A DNA stretch of 64,000 nucleotides. It comes from Asanoa hainanensis (GTDB taxonomy: Bacteria > Actinomycetota > Actinomycetes > Mycobacteriales > Micromonosporaceae). Under the pieces are notes generated by a model. That model was given only the letters and a program-made list of their open reading frames with translations, was not told where the DNA came from and did no database searches. Shown in pieces: positions 47,777 through 58,036 of the stretch. Numbering within the stretch: the first letter of the stretch is position 1; every line of letters starts with the position of its first letter. The DNA is taken from the NCBI RefSeq assembly GCF_900188485.1, contig NZ_FZPH01000003.1, positions 186,001 through 250,000 on the forward strand. The letters are read 5' to 3'. The translations under genes were made by a program, and so were the position numbers.

Positions 47777-49621
47777 TTATCCGTTGAGCTCGTTGAGGAC
47801 CTCGGTCAGGGTCTCCCGGCTGTTGCGCTCCAGGTCCTCACCGTCCCACTTCTCGCGCAGCGTGATCTGGCGCCCGTCGTGCAGGGTGAGCGTCGCCCGG
47901 ATCGGCGTGCGCTTCTCGATCGTCGTCGACGCGATCTCCTCGTACGGGAGAAAACGGTGCCGCTCGGCCAGCGCCTCGGCGGGCGCGGAGCCGACGAGCG
48001 CGCGCAGCCGCTCCCGGCCCTTGTCGACGTCACCCGGGTTCGACACGAAGACGAAGCCGTTGTTCAGCAGCAGCAGATCGTGCGCCACGTCGTCGATCTT
48101 GACGTTCGCCATGGCGGCGATCACCTGCGCGCCGCGGGCCGTCGCCCGCTCGTCCACCATCGCCGCGGCGGCCGGGTCGATGCCAAGGTCCGCCAGCCGC
48201 TTGCGGGCCTCGCCGAGGGTGTCCGGCGACACCGCGAGCTCCGCGATCTCGCGCAGCCCGAGCGGCTGGCCGTCGTTGCCGGTGAACACCGCGGGCTCCG
48301 ACCACGAGTGCTGCCAGCGCCCGGCGCCCGAGCGCACTGCGGCGACCCGGAGCAGCAACGTCATCGGCCCGGCGAACTGGACCGCCGCCTCGCGCTTGGT
48401 CGCGTTCTCGAAGAACGGCGCCGCGAAGTCGCCCAACTTGCCCTCGGGCACCAGGCCGAGCACGGTCTCCAGGCCGGCCTGGGCGGTGCCGGTCGACCGG
48501 GCCGCGGCCCGGAACAGGGCGTCGGCCTGGCGCTGGTCGGCGGAGGCGATCGCGGCGGCGGTGAAGTCCGGCCAGGGCAGCACCTGCCGGTCGGCGATGT
48601 CGACCAGCTGCTCCTGCATCCGCATGCCGGTGGCACGCAGGTCCGGCAGCAGCGCGCCGGCCTTGCGCGTGTCGGCGGCCCGGTCGACCTCGGGCGCGTC
48701 CGCCATCGCCGCCACCCGCGCGCCGAGCGGCGGGTGGGTGTCCCACGCCGAGCTGCGGTCCTCGGGCTCGCGCTCGCGCAGTGCCGCCAGCTCGTCGGTC
48801 CGGGCGTCGAGGAGCGCGCCGAACCCGCCGAACAGGTCGTCCGGCGCGAAGCGGGCGGTCCAGCCCAGCTCGACGTACCGCTGGAAGAAGAAGCCCCAGG
48901 CGGCGGACAGGCCGGGCAGCTCGCGCAGCGCGGACATGGCGGCGGTGCGACCGGCTACCCGCACGGCGGCGCGGTCGGCCTCCAGCTCCTGCCGGCGCGA
49001 GACCACGTTGTCGAGCAGCCGGTAGAGCCGGGCATAACCCCGGAAGACCCAACCCAGCGGGTTGTACGTGGAGAGCCGGCCGATCGTGCCGGCGATGGTG
49101 AGCCGGCCCCGGTAGGCGACGCCGGCGAGCTGCGTGTGCATGCCGGAGTAGTGGCCCAGCTCGTGCGCGATCACCGCGCGGAGCTGGTCGACGGTCATCG
49201 CCTGGAGCAGCGGCAGTCCGATGTAGAGATACCGCCGGCCGCCCAGCAGGCCGAGCAGCCGGGGGTGCTCGCTGACCGCCGCGTTGACCTCGGGCACGAG
49301 CCGGATCTCGTCGGGCATCCGGGTGCGCACGGCGGCGGCGAGCTCACGGACGGTCGCCCACAGCTCCGGGGCCTCCGCCTCGGTGAGCGGCACGCCCTCG
49401 TCCAGCTCGGGCTTGTCGCGGATCGCCCGCCACATCGCGACCGCGAGCGCGCCGATCGACGCGATCAGGACCGGCACCACCAGCTTGACCGCGGCCAGGC
49501 CGGAAACCCAGTCGTGCACCAGGAATCCGATCACGACCAGGGCCGCGAGCTGGACCAACGCCACGACGTAGAAGCCGGCCAGCATGACGACCGAGACGAG
49601 TGCGCGCACCGCGCCGATCAT
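47777..49621 (-). CDS. M48 family membrane metallopeptidase
   Basis: 614 residues from an ATG behind GGAGG. Two N-terminal transmembrane helices (about 8-37 and 44-64). M48 catalytic core with AVIAHELGHYSGMHTQLAG (HExxH, about 150) and third ligand Glu in RRQELEADRAAVR. The long C-terminal region (about 330-614) is not typical of HtpX and contains no motif I know. The active site is expected at the membrane, as in HtpX-like quality-control proteases. Confidence 0.9.
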   Translation of the reverse strand: MIGAVRALVSVVMLAGFYVVALVQLAALVVIGFLVHDWVSGLAAVKLVVPVLIASIGALAVAMWRAIRDKPELDEGVPLTEAEAPELWATVRELAAAVRTRMPDEIRLVPEVNAAVSEHPRLLGLLGGRRYLYIGLPLLQAMTVDQLRAVIAHELGHYSGMHTQLAGVAYRGRLTIAGTIGRLSTYNPLGWVFRGYARLYRLLDNVVSRRQELEADRAAVRVAGRTAAMSALRELPGLSAAWGFFFQRYVELGWTARFAPDDLFGGFGALLDARTDELAALREREPEDRSSAWDTHPPLGARVAAMADAPEVDRAADTRKAGALLPDLRATGMRMQEQLVDIADRQVLPWPDFTAAAIASADQRQADALFRAAARSTGTAQAGLETVLGLVPEGKLGDFAAPFFENATKREAAVQFAGPMTLLLRVAAVRSGAGRWQHSWSEPAVFTGNDGQPLGLREIAELAVSPDTLGEARKRLADLGIDPAAAAMVDERATARGAQVIAAMANVKIDDVAHDLLLLNNGFVFVSNPGDVDKGRERLRALVGSAPAEALAERHRFLPYEEIASTTIEKRTPIRATLTLHDGRQITLREKWDGEDLERNSRETLTEVLNELNG

Positions 49622-49740
49622 TGTTTCCTCCCCGTTCTCCCAGGCCGCCGCGCGACCTGGCGCAGGGCAACCTACGGCGTCGATCTCCGTACGGCAAGGC
49701 CCTTCCGATCGAAGATCACCTCCGTTTACGATCGGCGGCC

Positions 49741-50679
49741 ATGTGGCCGTTCAACCGAACACCTGCCCCCCGGCTCGACCCGGCCGTGGGCGACCCGACC
49801 ACGCGGGCCCTGCACGACGCTCTGACCGGGCACGACTGGTCGGCCGCCGAGGCGGTCCTGCGCGGCGTCCCGGACGCCGACGACCGGGCCCACCACCTGA
49901 GCCGGATCGACGAGCTGCCGGACCTGTGGCCCGCCCTGGGATCGTGGGTGGCCGACGCGGCCGGCGACCCGTTGCCGCTGACCGTGCGCGGCGCGTACGC
50001 GATCGGGTGGGCCTGGCAGGCCCGCACCGCGGCGCGGGCCAAGTACGTGACCAAGGAGCAGTTCCAGGAGTTCTTCCGCCGGCTGCGGCTCGCCGAGAAC
50101 GACCTGGACCAGGCGATCGCCCTCGACCCCGGCAACGTCACCGCGCGCGCCTTCCTGGTGCTGTCGGCCCGGGGCCGCCAGGTCGAGCCGGACGAGGCCG
50201 CCGAGCGGTTCGCCGCGGTGGTCGACCGCCACCCGCACCACTCCTTCGCACACCAGCACCGGCTGCAGTACCTGTGCCGCAAGTGGTTCGGCAGCGACGA
50301 CGAGATGTTCGGCTTCGCCCGCGCCTCCTTCGCCGCCGCACCGGACGGCAGCCTGCTCGGCGCGCTCGTCCCGGACGCGCACGTCGAACGCTCCATGGAC
50401 GACCGCGGCGACTACTGGACCGCCGAGGTGCGCGCGGAACTGCACGCCGCGGCCGAGCGGTCGGTCTTCCACCCCGACTACCAGCCTCGGGCGGGGTCCG
50501 TCTGGGCGATGAACCTGTTCGCGTACGCGTTCTCGATGACCGGTGACCGCCAGGCGGCGGCCGCCTGCTTCGCGGCCCTCGGCGACCGGGTCACCGAGTA
50601 CCCGTGGACCTACGACACCGTCCTGGCGAGCCCGGCGAAGGCGTACGCCCGGCATCGAGCGAAAGCCCTCGCCGCCTAA
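49741..50679 (+). CDS. TPR-like helical protein
   Basis: 312 residues from MWPFNRTPAPR at 49741. Repeated helix pairs with TPR character around NDLDQAIALDPGNVTARAFL and DDRGDYWTAEVRAELHAAAE. No signal peptide. Protein-protein scaffold of unknown partner. An inverted repeat CCGATCG/CGATCGG (49705-49735) lies just upstream. Confidence 0.75.
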   Translation: MWPFNRTPAPRLDPAVGDPTTRALHDALTGHDWSAAEAVLRGVPDADDRAHHLSRIDELPDLWPALGSWVADAAGDPLPLTVRGAYAIGWAWQARTAARAKYVTKEQFQEFFRRLRLAENDLDQAIALDPGNVTARAFLVLSARGRQVEPDEAAERFAAVVDRHPHHSFAHQHRLQYLCRKWFGSDDEMFGFARASFAAAPDGSLLGALVPDAHVERSMDDRGDYWTAEVRAELHAAAERSVFHPDYQPRAGSVWAMNLFAYAFSMTGDRQAAAACFAALGDRVTEYPWTYDTVLASPAKAYARHRAKALAA

Positions 50680-50732
50680 TCGACTCACATCCATAAAGGG
50701 GATGTCCCCAAGTCAGTGACGCACGTAAATTT

Positions 50733-50763
50733 CTCTCCGACGGCAAAGCGGCCGTCCGGAGAG
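50733..50763 (+). promoter_or_regulatory. Leader hairpin before the M36 peptidase
   Basis: CTCTCCGACGGC (50733-50744) pairs with GCCGT-C-CGGAGAG (50751-50763), one bulged base, loop AAAGCG. The right arm ends in the first base of the ribosome-binding site GGAGGGG (50763-50769). An additional ACATCC/GGATGT repeat lies at 50687-50705. Confidence 0.4.
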
Positions 50764-50771
50764 GAGGGGCC

Positions 50772-53726
50772 GTGCAAAGACGACTTCTTGGCTCGCGAGG
50801 GTCCACCGTGCTGCTGACCGCGGCGGTGCTGGTCCTCGCGTCGGGTGCGGCTGGCGGCGCCGCACGTCAGGCGCCGCAGCAGCAACGTGGACCGTCGGAC
50901 GGCGGCGTGGTGGTGCAGGGCGACCACGCCGATTCCCGCGACAAGGACAACCGGCGCGGCGCGGTCGCGCCGACCAGTGCGCAACGCGACCGCGCAGCCC
51001 GCACGCACGCGCGGGCGACCTTCAACGACCTCGGCACGACCGCGGTCCTCTCCCCCACCGACCGGGCGCTGGCCACGGGGCTGTCCGCCGACCCGGTGGC
51101 GGCGGTCCGCGAATACGTGGCCGCCAACCGCGACCTGCTCGGCCTGTCCGAGTCGGGCGCGGCCGCCCTGGAGCCGCTGACCGTGCGGCCGATGGGTGAG
51201 GGTGCGGTCGTCGTGCTGCGGCAACGGTTCGGCGACCTGCCGGCCGGCCACGACGGCATCCTGAGCGTCGGCGTCCGGGCGGGCTCGGTCTGGCACGTCA
51301 GTTCCTCGCTGGCCCGCGACGGCGGCGCGCCCGAGCCGGCGACGCTGTCCGCGGCCGACGCGGAACGGATCGCGATCGCCGACGCGGCGGCGCCCGGTGC
51401 CCGGGTCATGCGCACCGACCTGGTGGCCGTGCCCACCGCCGACCGGGGCGCCCGCTCGGCGTACCAGGTGGTGCTGGTGGCCAGCGGCGCCGAGCCGGTC
51501 GGCTACTCCACCTATGTGGACGCTCGTGACGGCGGTGTGCTGGTCCGCGAGGACCTGGTCGACCACCACGACGACGCCGACGACAACCCGCGGTGGCAGG
51601 TCTTCCCGCACGCGCCGCGGGTCGACTACAGCTCCACCGACACCCGCGTCGACTGGTGCTGGACCAGCGCCCGCGGCTGCGACGAAGTGGTCGGCACGCC
51701 GGCCTCGCCGCTGCCCTGGGACGTCGACCCGGCCACCGGCCTGTCCACCAACACCACCCGCGGCAACAACGCGATCGCGGTGCACAACTGGAACAGCGCC
51801 GACCCCTTCACCGTCGGCACGGAGACCGCGACGCCGAGCGCGACCCGCGACTACAGCTACCCCTGGACCAACCAGTGGTACGAGCGCGGCTGCGACCCGT
51901 CCGTGTTCACCTCGCCGGAGCGCAACGACATCGACGCCGCCCGGGCCAACCTGTTCGGCATGCACAACCGGATGCACGACTGGACCTACCACCTGGGCTT
52001 CACCGAACAGGCCTGGAACATGCAGGGCGACAACTTCGGCAAGGGCGGTCTGGGCAACGACTTCGAGCAGGGCAACGCGCAGGCCGGCGGCATCGCGGGC
52101 GGGTTCCCCGGCTTCGCGGCCCGCGACAACGCCAACCAGATCACACCCCCGGAAGGCACCGCGCCGATCACCAACATGTACCTGTGGCAGTCGATCCCCG
52201 GCACGTTCTACGCACCGTGCGTCGACGGCGACTACGACATGTCCGTGATCGCGCACGAATACGGCCACGCCGTGACCGGCCGCATGATCGCCGGCCCGAA
52301 CATGGGCCTGAGCAGCCCGCAGGGCATGAGCGAGAGCTGGTCCGACCAACTGGCGATGGAGTACGCCTACGAGTACGGCTACGCGCCCTCGGGCATCCGT
52401 GGCTACACGATCGGCCAGTACGTCACCTCGGACCCGATCGCCGGCATCCGCAACTACAACATGAGCCAGAGCCCGCTCAACTACAGCTCGGTCGACTACG
52501 ACTTCGTCGGCCTGCAGGTGCACGCCTCGGGCGAGGTGTGGACGGCGACCAACTTCGACATCCGGGCCGCGATGATGAAGCGGTACGGGTCCGGCAACGC
52601 CGCGATCCAGAAGGCATGCGCCAACGGCACCCGGGCCGTCACGTCCTGCCCTGGCAACCGGCGCTGGATCCAGCTCGTCTTCGACTCGTACCTGTTGATG
52701 GCCGTCAGCGGGGTCAGCATGGTCGACTCCCGCGACGCGCTGCTGGCCGCCGACAACATCCGCTTCGGCGGCGCCAACCAGGATCTGCTCTGGAACGCGT
52801 TCGCCAAGCGCGGCCTGGGCTCCGGCGCGACCAGTGCCGGCCCGGCCGACGTCAACCCGGTGCCGAGCTTCGAGTCGCCGCACGCGACCGAGGCGCGGGT
52901 GCAATTCAAGCCGATCGCCCTCGGCAACGGCACCGGCGCGCTGGAGAACGCCAAGCTCTACGTGGGCCGCTACCAGGCCCGCGCGGTCCCGGTGGCCGAC
53001 ACCGACGCCGCGACGCCGCTGGGCAACGAGGTCCGCCTCGTGCCGGGCAGCTACGAGTTCGTGGTGCAGGCGCCCGGCCGGGGCCTGGCCCGGGTCGGCC
53101 CGATCACCGTCAAGGCCGGCCAGACCGTGCCGCTGCCGGTGGTCATGCTGCCCAACGTCGCCTCGGCCAGCGCCGGCGCGGTTGCCACCGGCGACGGCGT
53201 CAACCAGGCCAGGCTGATCGACGAGGACGAGTCGACCAACTGGGCGTCCCTGAACAGCCCGGTCGCCGGCAAGCAGGTCACGGTCGACCTGGCCGGCGGG
53301 CCGCAACTGGTCAGCCGGGTCAACGTCAGCGCCATGCTCCGGCCGGCGATCGCCGGCGATCCGGACGCGGGAGGCCAGAACAGGTTCAGCGCGTTGCGCC
53401 AGTTCAAGGTCTCGGCCTGCACGGCCCGCGGCACGGTGACCTGTGCCGACGCGGCCGACTTCCGGTCGGTCTACACGAGTCCGAAGGACGCGTTCCCGTC
53501 GGTCGCACCGCGGCCGAGGGCGCCGGAGCTGATCTTCGAGAGCTTCCGGATCCCGCTCACCCTGGCCACCCACCTGCGCTTCGAGGTGGTCACCAACCAG
53601 TGCACCGGCGCGCCCGACTACGCCGGCGAACAGGACCAGGACCCGCAGTTCACCACGGACTGCGCGGCCGGCAGCATCCAGGACGACTTCGTCCGGGCCG
53701 CCGAGTTCCAGGCCTTCCTGGCCTGA
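50772..53726 (+). CDS. Secreted M36 (fungalysin-type) metallopeptidase
   Basis: 984 residues from a GTG behind GGAGGGG. Signal peptide (1 to about 30), a propeptide (about 40-270, FTP-like), and an M36 catalytic domain (about 275-680) with [19 protein letters not shown] (HExxH, about 493-511) and the third-ligand region [19 protein letters not shown]. The C-terminal part contains a discoidin/F5-8C-like module (about 800-980): [20 protein letters not shown] and VTVDLAGG. Extracellular zinc protease, probably degrading protein polymers. A terminator follows. Confidence 0.92.
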   Translation: MQRRLLGSRGSTVLLTAAVLVLASGAAGGAARQAPQQQRGPSDGGVVVQGDHADSRDKDNRRGAVAPTSAQRDRAARTHARATFNDLGTTAVLSPTDRALATGLSADPVAAVREYVAANRDLLGLSESGAAALEPLTVRPMGEGAVVVLRQRFGDLPAGHDGILSVGVRAGSVWHVSSSLARDGGAPEPATLSAADAERIAIADAAAPGARVMRTDLVAVPTADRGARSAYQVVLVASGAEPVGYSTYVDARDGGVLVREDLVDHHDDADDNPRWQVFPHAPRVDYSSTDTRVDWCWTSARGCDEVVGTPASPLPWDVDPATGLSTNTTRGNNAIAVHNWNSADPFTVGTETATPSATRDYSYPWTNQWYERGCDPSVFTSPERNDIDAARANLFGMHNRMHDWTYHLGFTEQAWNMQGDNFGKGGLGNDFEQGNAQAGGIAGGFPGFAARDNANQITPPEGTAPITNMYLWQSIPGTFYAPCVDGDYDMSVIAHEYGHAVTGRMIAGPNMGLSSPQGMSESWSDQLAMEYAYEYGYAPSGIRGYTIGQYVTSDPIAGIRNYNMSQSPLNYSSVDYDFVGLQVHASGEVWTATNFDIRAAMMKRYGSGNAAIQKACANGTRAVTSCPGNRRWIQLVFDSYLLMAVSGVSMVDSRDALLAADNIRFGGANQDLLWNAFAKRGLGSGATSAGPADVNPVPSFESPHATEARVQFKPIALGNGTGALENAKLYVGRYQARAVPVADTDAATPLGNEVRLVPGSYEFVVQAPGRGLARVGPITVKAGQTVPLPVVMLPNVASASAGAVATGDGVNQARLIDEDESTNWASLNSPVAGKQVTVDLAGGPQLVSRVNVSAMLRPAIAGDPDAGGQNRFSALRQFKVSACTARGTVTCADAADFRSVYTSPKDAFPSVAPRPRAPELIFESFRIPLTLATHLRFEVVTNQCTGAPDYAGEQDQDPQFTTDCAAGSIQDDFVRAAEFQAFLA

Positions 53727-53732
53727 GGTCAG

Positions 53733-53785
53733 CGGCACAGGGCCCCTGTCGACTTTCCCGTCGGCAGGGGTCCCCTGCTGTGCCG
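53733..53785 (+). terminator. Terminator after the M36 peptidase
   Basis: Nested stems CGGCACAG (53733-53740)/CTGTGCCG (53778-53785) and CCCCTG (53743-53748)/CAGGGG (53765-53770), 7 nt after the stop codon and 30 nt before the next start. Confidence 0.6.
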
Positions 53786-53815
53786 GCGACGAGCTGCCTG
53801 GTTGAGAATGTCCGC

Positions 53816-55348
53816 ATGGAGACGATCGTCGGTAGGTATCTGGGCGCGGTTGAGCACGGGCGGTTGGATCCGTCCGCTATCGGGTTCTACGCGATGCTCG
53901 ACGCGGTGCGGGCGGTCGATCCCGGCATCGCCGCCGCGACCGTGCAGGAGTTGCTCGACCAGCGGTCGCATCTCAAGCTCATCGCGTCCGAGAACTTCAG
54001 CTCGCTGGCCGTGCAGGCGGCACAGGGCTCGTTGCTCACCGACAAGTACGCCGAGGGTTACCCCGGCCACCGCTTCTACGCCGGTTGCGACAACGTCGAC
54101 ACCATCGAGGCGACCGCGGCCAAGCTGGCCACCGACCTGTTCGGCGCCGCGCACGCGTACGTGCAGCCGCACTCCGGCGCCGACGCCAACCTCGTGGCCT
54201 TCCTGGCCATCCTGGCCACCCGGGTCGAGGCCGACGCGCTCACCCGGTTCGGCACCGCCGACGCGCCGGCCCGGCTGCCGCAGATCACCGCCGAGCAGTT
54301 CGCGGAGCTGCGCGCCGAGCTCAACAACCAGCGGCTGCTCGCGATGGACTACTACTCGGGCGGGCACCTGACGCACGGCTACCGGTTCAACATCTCCAGC
54401 CGGATGTTCGAGGCGCACTCGTACTCCGTCGACCCCCAGACCAAGCTGCTCGACCTGGCCGAGGTGCGGCGGCAGGCGCGCGAGGTGCGCCCGCTGATCC
54501 TGCTCGCCGGCTACTCCGCGTACTCCCGGAAAATCAACTTCGCGGAGCTGCGCTCGATCGCCGACGAGGTCGGGGCGACGCTGATGGTCGACATGGCGCA
54601 CTTCGCCGGTCTGGTCGCCGGCAAGGTGTTCACCGGCGACTTCGACCCGGTCGCACACGCGCACGTGGTCACCACGACCACCCACAAGACCCTGCGCGGC
54701 CCGCGCGGCGGCATGGTGCTCTCGACGGGCGAATACGCGGAGGCCATGGACAAGGGCTGCCCGGCGATCCTCGGCGGCCCGCTGTCGCACGCGATGGCCG
54801 CCAAGGCCGTCGCGCTGCGCGAGGCGTCCCAGCCCGCGTTCGCCGACTACGCCCAGCGGATCGTCGCCAACTCCCAGGCGCTCGCCGACGGCCTGCTGCG
54901 CCGCGGCGTCCCGGTGCTCACCGGCGGCACCGACAACCACCTGCTGCTGGTCGACGTCGAGGAGGGCTTCGGCCTCACCGGCCGGCAGGCCGAGCAGGCG
55001 CTGCGCGACTGCGGCATGACGCTCAACCGCAACAGCCTGCCCGGCGACCCGAACGGCGCCTGGTACACCAGCGGGCTGCGGCTGGGCACGCCGGCGCTGA
55101 CCACGCTCGGCATGGGCACCGCCGAGATGGACGAGATCGCCGACATCGTCGCCCGCGTGCTGGGTGCCACCACGCCGGCGGGCAGCAAGGCCAAGTTCAC
55201 CACCACGCCTGACGCGGTCGACGAGGCCGGCAAGCGGGTGCACGCGCTGCTCGCCCAGCACGTGCTCTACCCGGAGCTCGACCTCGACCACGTGCACCCG
55301 GCCGACTTCGGCATCAACGCCTTCGAGCATCGCGGCGCAGCCGCCTAG
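53816..55348 (+). CDS. glyA: Serine hydroxymethyltransferase, long form
   Basis: 510 residues, about 90 longer than the usual 415-430. Converts serine and tetrahydrofolate to glycine and 5,10-methylene-THF. [54 protein letters not shown] (PLP lysine in HKT) and [13 protein letters not shown] are conserved. The extra length is an N-terminal extension (about 1-45) and an insertion (about 130-185, rich in Arg/Glu/Leu), as in the chlamydial-type enzymes. No glycine riboswitch fits the 90-nt leader. Confidence 0.92.
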   Translation: METIVGRYLGAVEHGRLDPSAIGFYAMLDAVRAVDPGIAAATVQELLDQRSHLKLIASENFSSLAVQAAQGSLLTDKYAEGYPGHRFYAGCDNVDTIEATAAKLATDLFGAAHAYVQPHSGADANLVAFLAILATRVEADALTRFGTADAPARLPQITAEQFAELRAELNNQRLLAMDYYSGGHLTHGYRFNISSRMFEAHSYSVDPQTKLLDLAEVRRQAREVRPLILLAGYSAYSRKINFAELRSIADEVGATLMVDMAHFAGLVAGKVFTGDFDPVAHAHVVTTTTHKTLRGPRGGMVLSTGEYAEAMDKGCPAILGGPLSHAMAAKAVALREASQPAFADYAQRIVANSQALADGLLRRGVPVLTGGTDNHLLLVDVEEGFGLTGRQAEQALRDCGMTLNRNSLPGDPNGAWYTSGLRLGTPALTTLGMGTAEMDEIADIVARVLGATTPAGSKAKFTTTPDAVDEAGKRVHALLAQHVLYPELDLDHVHPADFGINAFEHRGAAA

Positions 55349-55366
55349 CAGGCAGAGCGGTGCGTC

Positions 55367-56359
55367 CTATGCGTTGGGCAGATCCACCACCATCGCCGAG
55401 TACGACAGCCCCGCGCCGAAGCCCACCAGCAGGGCCGAGCCGCGCGGGGCGTCGGCGGTGGCGAGCAGCGCGTCCAGCGCCAGCGGGATCGAGGCGGCCG
55501 AGGTGTTGCCGGCCGTCTCGATGTCGCGGGCGACCACACAGGACGACGTCAGGTCCAGGCCGGCGACCATCCGGTCGGTGATCCGGGCGTTGGCCTGGTG
55601 CGGCACGAACGCGGCCACCTCCGCCGGCACCAGCCCGGCCATCGTGACCGCCGCGCGGGCGGTCGCCGTGACCTCCTGCACCGCCCAGCGGAAGACCTCG
55701 GGCCCGGCCATCGACATGGTCGGCCAGAAGTCGGGCTTCTCGAGCATGCTGGTGTACGGCTCCGGGTGCCCGATCAGCCCGGCCCGGGCGCCGTCGGAGC
55801 CCCAGACCACCGGGCCGACGCCGGGCTCGGGCGCGGGGCCGACGACCACCGCTCCGGCCCCGTCCGCGAACAGGAACGCCAGCGAACGGTCGGTGGGATC
55901 GATGATGTCGGTCATCTTCTCCGAGCCGATCACCAGGACGTGCCGGGCGCTGCCGGCCCAGATCAGTCCGTCGGCGATCGCGATGCCGTGGCAAAAACCG
56001 GCGCACGCCGCGCCCAGGTCGAGGGCCGCGGCGGTGGTGGCGCCGAGCTCGTGGGCGACCTGGGGCGCGGCCGGCGGCGACTGCTGGACCCGCGACATCG
56101 TCGCGAGCAGCACCATGTCGATGTCGGTCGGTTCGAGGCCGGCGCGCAGCACCGCCTGGCGCCCCGCCGCGGCCGCCATGCTGATCACGGTCTCGGTCTC
56201 GTCGGCGAACCGGCGGCTGACGATGCCGGACCGCCGCCGGATCCACTCGTCGGTCGAGTCGATCCGTTCGCAGATCTCGGCGTTGGTCACCACCCGCGCG
56301 GGCCGGTAGGCGCCGACACTGACCACTCGGCTCCCACTGGCCTCTGCCGACACCCGCAT
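55367..56359 (-). CDS. 3-oxoacyl-ACP synthase III (KAS III-like)
   Basis: 330 residues from the ATG at 56359 behind GAGGTG. Thiolase fold with the triad Cys in AALDLGAACAGFCHG, His in FVPHQANARI and Asn in IETAGNTSAAS. Could start fatty-acid or secondary-metabolite chains. No acyl-carrier or other FAS gene is adjacent. 18 nt from the glyA stop, convergent. Confidence 0.9.
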   Translation of the reverse strand: MRVSAEASGSRVVSVGAYRPARVVTNAEICERIDSTDEWIRRRSGIVSRRFADETETVISMAAAAGRQAVLRAGLEPTDIDMVLLATMSRVQQSPPAAPQVAHELGATTAAALDLGAACAGFCHGIAIADGLIWAGSARHVLVIGSEKMTDIIDPTDRSLAFLFADGAGAVVVGPAPEPGVGPVVWGSDGARAGLIGHPEPYTSMLEKPDFWPTMSMAGPEVFRWAVQEVTATARAAVTMAGLVPAEVAAFVPHQANARITDRMVAGLDLTSSCVVARDIETAGNTSAASIPLALDALLATADAPRGSALLVGFGAGLSYSAMVVDLPNA

Positions 56360-56442
56360 CAACCACCTCACCGGTCCGCGTCTACAGCCAATTACAGCCA
56401 GGCCCCGCCCCGGTCGGGCCGGTTTCGTCAAACACCGGAGGC

Positions 56443-57450
56443 TCAACCCGCGGGAGCGGCCGCGCGCGCCAACTCGCCCGACGCGGAGCGGACGTGGTCC
56501 GCCACCTGTGGCGACACGCCGGCCAGACGCTCGTGGGACGGCGCGGCGGGCCGGGCCGCCGGGCGGTCCTCCGGGCGCAACAGGGACGCGACCAGCTCGT
56601 CGGTGCCGCGCGCCAGCGCCGAGACCGCGTCGACCAGGTCGTCCGGCACTCCGGCCACCAGCTCGTCCGCCTCGGCCCGGAGGGCGAGATGGGTGTGGGT
56701 GAGGGCGGCTCCCAGAAAGGGCAGCTTGGCCTCGGCCGACGCGAGGATCCGGCGGGTGCGGCGATGGACGAGCGCTACCGAGATCACCTTGGCAAGCTTT
56801 CCCGTCTCCTCGGCCACGTCCCGCAGGACGGTCTGTGCCGACTCGAGCCGGGCCGCCGCGTCCCGCGTGATCGGCTGGTCAGCGGCGCGCAGTCCGGCAT
56901 GGGCGCCGTCGAACGCCTCGCCCAGTTGAGCGCGCAGGACGCCGGTCGCGCGGCGGAGCGCGAGCGGCAGCAGCGGCACGACGGCGGCCCGCACGACGAG
57001 CGCGACCCCGGCACCGATCAACGCGTCCAGCCAGCGTTCGTAGAAGATGCCGGAGCTGGCCGACGGATACAGGGCCACGATCAGCACCGCTGTCGTCGTG
57101 GCCTGGTTCAGCAGCATCTTGCCGCCGCTGACCAGCAGCGCCAGGCCGGCCGACAACGCCACGACCACCCCGAGCTGGACCGGCCCCCGGCCGATCAGGT
57201 GGATCAGCCCATCGGCGAGGACGAGTCCGACGGTGATGCCGGCGATCAGCTCGACCGTCTGCCGCAGTTGCCGACCGATCGACCCGCCGACCACCAGCAC
57301 CGCGGCCGCCGGCGCGAAGAACGAGTTGGTCTGCCCGAGCAGCATCCCGGCGAGGAACCAGGCCAGCCCGGCCGCGACCCCCAGTTCCAGGACGACCCAC
57401 CGGTCGATCCAGGTGGAGCGCAGGCGGTCCCGCAGCCAGCCGTCAGCCAC
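56443..57450 (-). CDS. FUSC-like membrane protein (aromatic acid exporter-like)
   Basis: 335 residues. About six N-terminal helices (about 17-165) with GQTNSFFAPAAAVLVVGGS, then a long cytoplasmic helical region with an R-rich stretch near HRRTRRILAS. Matches the fusaric-acid-resistance-like FUSC/ArAE group in layout. The start is 8 nt inside the 3' end of the DoxX-like gene, so the two are co-translated. Confidence 0.82.
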   Translation of the reverse strand: MADGWLRDRLRSTWIDRWVVLELGVAAGLAWFLAGMLLGQTNSFFAPAAAVLVVGGSIGRQLRQTVELIAGITVGLVLADGLIHLIGRGPVQLGVVVALSAGLALLVSGGKMLLNQATTTAVLIVALYPSASSGIFYERWLDALIGAGVALVVRAAVVPLLPLALRRATGVLRAQLGEAFDGAHAGLRAADQPITRDAAARLESAQTVLRDVAEETGKLAKVISVALVHRRTRRILASAEAKLPFLGAALTHTHLALRAEADELVAGVPDDLVDAVSALARGTDELVASLLRPEDRPAARPAAPSHERLAGVSPQVADHVRSASGELARAAAPAG

Positions 57451-57883
57451 GCACCCGGTAGAACGTCCGGACCAGGTCGTCGGCCAGCAGGGACAGCCCG
57501 ATGCCGAGCAGCCAGGTGTCCTTGGCCAGCACCGTGCCCGCCTCGGTGGGTCGCAGGCTGCCGTCGAGGCGCATGCCGGGTGTCTTCAGGTAGAGACCCA
57601 CCAGCCCGGCGGCGAACCCGGTCAACGTGAGCCCGGCCAGCCCCTCCGGCACCAGCGGGAACAGCAGCACCGCGCCCACCGTGATCTCCGCCGTCGACAG
57701 GAGCTTCGCGAACTTCCGCGGCTCCATCCGGCCCAGGAAGGGGTACGCCGTGGTGGCGAAGCCGTGCATGCCGGTCGCCGCGTCCGCGTCGGCACCCCGC
57801 TTGCCCAGCCCGGAGTTGAGCACGAACGCACCCGTCGCCAACCGCAGGGGTGCCTGGTGGGCGAGATCTCGCAACAACAACAC
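57443..57883 (-). CDS. DoxX-like small membrane protein
   Basis: 146 residues from a GTG at 57883 after AAGGAGGAG; upstream in-frame codons to 57973 lack such a site. Three to four helices with LRLATGAFVLNSGLGKRGAD, typical of DoxX-like proteins, and a charged C-terminus. Overlaps the FUSC-like gene by 8 nt. Confidence 0.8.
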   Translation of the reverse strand: MLLLRDLAHQAPLRLATGAFVLNSGLGKRGADADAATGMHGFATTAYPFLGRMEPRKFAKLLSTAEITVGAVLLFPLVPEGLAGLTLTGFAAGLVGLYLKTPGMRLDGSLRPTEAGTVLAKDTWLLGIGLSLLADDLVRTFYRVRG

Positions 57884-58036
57884 GCGTACTCCTCCTTGTG
57901 CGCGACAGCGAAAGGGGGATTGCTTGGCGCCTACCCGGTGCCGACGGGTCCAAACGGTCCATCTCTCGTCCACCGGGGCTTAACGCGGCCGGGCTATCCT
58001 CACCGGCCAGGTGACCGCGGCACGGAAGGTTGGGCA

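Noticed and set aside
50685-53738. A 1017-codon minus-strand frame opposite the M36 peptidase
   Set aside because: The plus strand encodes a complete M36 protease with HExxH and signal peptide; the minus frame has no recognisable features.
51593-53815. N-terminal extension of the glyA frame by 741 codons
   Set aside because: The glyA homology begins at 53816. The upstream part is an out-of-frame reading of the M36 gene.
53727-53815. Glycine riboswitch before glyA
   Set aside because: The 89-nt gap is taken up by a terminator stem. None of the conserved riboswitch core could be placed.
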